This document shows positions 7,120 through 8,019 of a stretch of 8,019 nt of DNA, piece after piece (the stretch's first letter is position 1; each line of letters opens with the position of its first letter). The stretch spans positions 1 through 8,019 of the forward strand of contig JAUXAH010000077.1 of NCBI GenBank assembly GCA_030614945.1. The letters run 5' to 3'. Under the pieces are notes generated by a model. That model had not been told where the DNA came from. It worked only from the letters and a program-made list of their open reading frames with translations, and made no database searches. A program made the position numbers and the translations under genes. Source of the DNA: Phycisphaerae bacterium. Lineage in GTDB: Bacteria; Planctomycetota; Phycisphaerae; Sedimentisphaerales; SG8-4.

Positions 7120-7259
7120 CTCTAAAAAGGGCAAAAGTCGAGCTAAGCACTAAGGAATCAATGATTAGTTGGTTTTGCCACGAAGGCGGTAAGGAATCAA
7201 TGTTTAGGCCGTATTTCCCAGATGAAGTCGTTCAAATAAATTGGATTTTGTTAGCATAG
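7074..7259 (+). pseudogene. Possible decayed coding stretch, unrecognised
   Basis: A forward frame is open for 61 codons after a TAG at 7071 and ends with TAG at 7257-7259. It includes an ATG at 7161 that would give a 32-residue peptide beginning MISWFCHEGGKESMF. The translation has a protein-like composition, and short protein-like pieces follow in other frames up to about 7445, broken by stops, as expected of a decayed gene. Lines here are about 35-43% GC, lower than the flanking genes. A run of this length is common by chance, the first part overlaps the long palindrome, and I recognise no family, so this is only a suggestion. Confidence 0.18.
7151..7202. repeat. 13-bp direct repeat, 39 bp apart
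   Basis: TAAGGAATCAATG occurs at 7151-7163 and again at 7190-7202. The following bases are partly similar (ATTAG versus TTTAG), hinting at a diverged tandem duplication of about 39 bp. The spacing is a multiple of three. Nothing in the window shows a function. Confidence 0.5.
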
Positions 7260-7439
7260 AGCCTATGGAAGCTGTTCAAGCCAGTTTTTTAGGTCTGATT
7301 TGGAGAACCTAATGGGTGAAAGCAAAAAAGGAAATTCTTGATAGTTCAAGGTCAATTTGGTACGATTATTGATGCAGCGGCACGGTGAAAATTATGTTTT
7401 ATAAGCGTTTGAATGGGAAATATCAGTTAATTGGATTGG

Positions 7440-7445
7440 TATAAA
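7440..7445 (+). promoter_or_regulatory. Candidate -10 element for the secreted-protein gene
   Basis: TATAAA lies where a start near 7451-7452 would place the structured leader at the very 5' end of the transcript. No good -35 is visible 16-18 bases upstream. The call rests mainly on how well this position fits the start of the foldable segment. Confidence 0.28.
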
Positions 7446-7450
7446 GTTTT

Positions 7451-7560
7451 GGTAACGGTGCCCTTGTTGGCGGGTGAGGGTCGCAAGTCTCGCCCAGGAG
7501 CCTGAGGGGTTACTGAAAATGATGCCTGTCCGCATCGGACGGCCGGGGTTTCAACAGTGT
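7451..7560 (+). ncRNA. Structured 5' leader, candidate cis-regulatory RNA
   Basis: In a region otherwise AT-rich, this segment is about 58% GC in its 7501-7560 part and folds locally. GGTAAC (7451-7456) can pair with GTTACT (7509-7514, one G-U) to close a domain; inside it GGC (7469-7471) pairs with GCC (7500-7502), and GGGTGAG (7472-7478) pairs with CTCGCCC (7489-7495, one G-U) around a loop holding TCGCAAG. A separate hairpin, GTCCG (7528-7532) with CGGAC (7536-7540), follows. The layout, a closing stem with a nested hairpin ahead of a gene, fits a riboswitch or attenuator. Parts (GCAA, GGGGTTAC) recall the c-di-GMP-I motif, but its conserved CAAACC and GACGCAAAGC are missing. The ligand, if any, is unknown. 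Confidence 0.4.
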
Positions 7561-7568
7561 GGATAAGT

Positions 7569-7597
7569 TTAATTTATTTAAGGCGGTATTAAATTAA
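7569..7597 (+). promoter_or_regulatory. Hairpin around the ribosome-binding region of the secreted-protein gene
   Basis: TTAATTTA (7569-7576) is perfectly mirrored by TAAATTAA (7590-7597), ending one base before the ATG at 7599. The 13-base loop holds the only purine-rich Shine-Dalgarno-like sequence, AAGGCGG (7580-7586), which is otherwise too far from the start (about 12 bases or more). Folding would display it in the loop and bring it nearer the start codon. The stem is all A-T, so its stability is low. Confidence 0.35.
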
Positions 7598-7598
7598 G

Positions 7599-8019
7599 AT
7601 GTTGAATAACAGAAGCCGCATCACGACGTACGTGGCCATCGCCGTCGCCATGATATGCTTTGCCGGCCCGATGGCCGCCGACTCCGCGGTCGTCGCATCG
7701 TCTGATTTCAGCGGAGCGTCGCTTGCCGAGGAGAATTGGACCGACGAAGACAACCCCCCATTGACTTGGATACGGTCAACGAAGAAGGCGATTTCTACAA
7801 AGAGGGATGGGCGAACGTCACACGGCAAAGCAAATGGGATGTCAGCGGCGTCAAAAGCTACATGGGCGACGGGGATATATGGACCATTAGTTTCGATATC
7901 CGCAATGACAGCCGGACGGATCCTTTAATTAATGAAATCATCATGGCTATAGGGCAGAACATCTGCTATGAAGAACCGGGCCCTGGCGACGCTCCGGACA
8001 GGATGGTCAAATTACTGTT
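7599..8019 (+). CDS. Secreted protein of unknown function, frameshifted at a C6 run, cut by window edge
   Basis: The start is ATG 7599, giving a signal peptide: basic MLNNRSR, a hydrophobic core (residues 8-26) and likely cleavage around Ala27-Ala30. The mature part begins with DSAVVASSDFSG. The initial frame ends at 7928, but after six C residues (7754-7759) the protein-like sequence continues in the -1 frame, with 85 codons open to the edge, including DLDTVNEEGDFYKEGW, WDVSGVKSYMGDGDIW and ISFDIRNDS. One extra C would restore a single frame reading NPPIDLDTVN. So this is either a one-base deletion (real or a sequencing error), a phase-variable tract or programmed slippage; the 109-residue product of the first frame is probably not the intended protein. 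The composition suggests a beta-rich exported domain. I do not recognise a family. A structured leader precedes it. Confidence 0.7.

Noticed and set aside
7451..7560. Calling the leader a c-di-GMP-I or cobalamin riboswitch
   Set aside because: Only fragments match (GGGGTTAC, GCAA, GCCCAGGAG-CCTG); the essential conserved blocks of both families are absent by eye.
7599..7928. 109-residue protein as a complete gene
   Set aside because: After the C6 run this frame loses protein-like character, whereas the -1 frame stays open and protein-like to the window edge.

Overview
This 8-kb bacterial window carries four complete or nearly complete genes of recognisable function (queA cut at the left edge, a sulfatase, a xylose-isomerase-like gene, a sugar kinase and asnA, i.e. 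five genes with one of them partial) and a secreted-protein gene that starts near the right edge and runs out of the window. No rRNA, tRNA, CRISPR array, transposase or complete mobile element was seen. The mix suggests a planctomycete-like (PVC) organism, perhaps an anaerobic Phycisphaerae: a CCPTR-type lipoprotein sulfatase beside pentose genes, a sugar kinase with Bacteroidota/PVC-like C-terminal motifs, and an ammonia-dependent AsnA. This placement is inference; no ribosomal or phylogenetic marker is present.

Layout. Positions 1-1065 (+) hold queA, missing only its first few codons. It converges on a minus-strand group, and a 30-bp imperfect inverted repeat (1067-1149) lies between the two. 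Reading leftward, the minus strand carries a sugar kinase (xylB-like, 5416-3920), a xylose isomerase-like TIM barrel (3918-2785) and a lipoprotein sulfatase (2760-1144), with gaps of 1 and 24 nt, so they very likely form one operon. Upstream is a 229-nt gap with a dispersed-repeat-like sequence, a short open frame that may be the tail of a lost gene, and a plausible promoter. Then comes asnA (6776-5646, minus).

Positions 6777-7598 (about 820 nt) contain no convincing gene but are rich in structure: three short palindromes upstream of asnA, a roughly 122-bp interrupted palindrome (6998-7119), an AT-rich stretch that may be decayed coding sequence with a 13-bp direct repeat, and a GC-richer, foldable leader (about 7451-7560) ahead of the secreted-protein gene. 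That last gene (7599 to the edge) reads well only if the frame shifts by -1 at a run of six C residues (7754-7759).

How the genes fit together. The operon couples an exported sulfatase with cytoplasmic isomerisation and phosphorylation of a pentose, suggesting use of a sulfated, xylose-containing polysaccharide. The isomerase has His where the classical enzyme has an Asp metal ligand, so its true sugar is open. queA (tRNA queuosine) and asnA (asparagine synthesis) are housekeeping neighbours.
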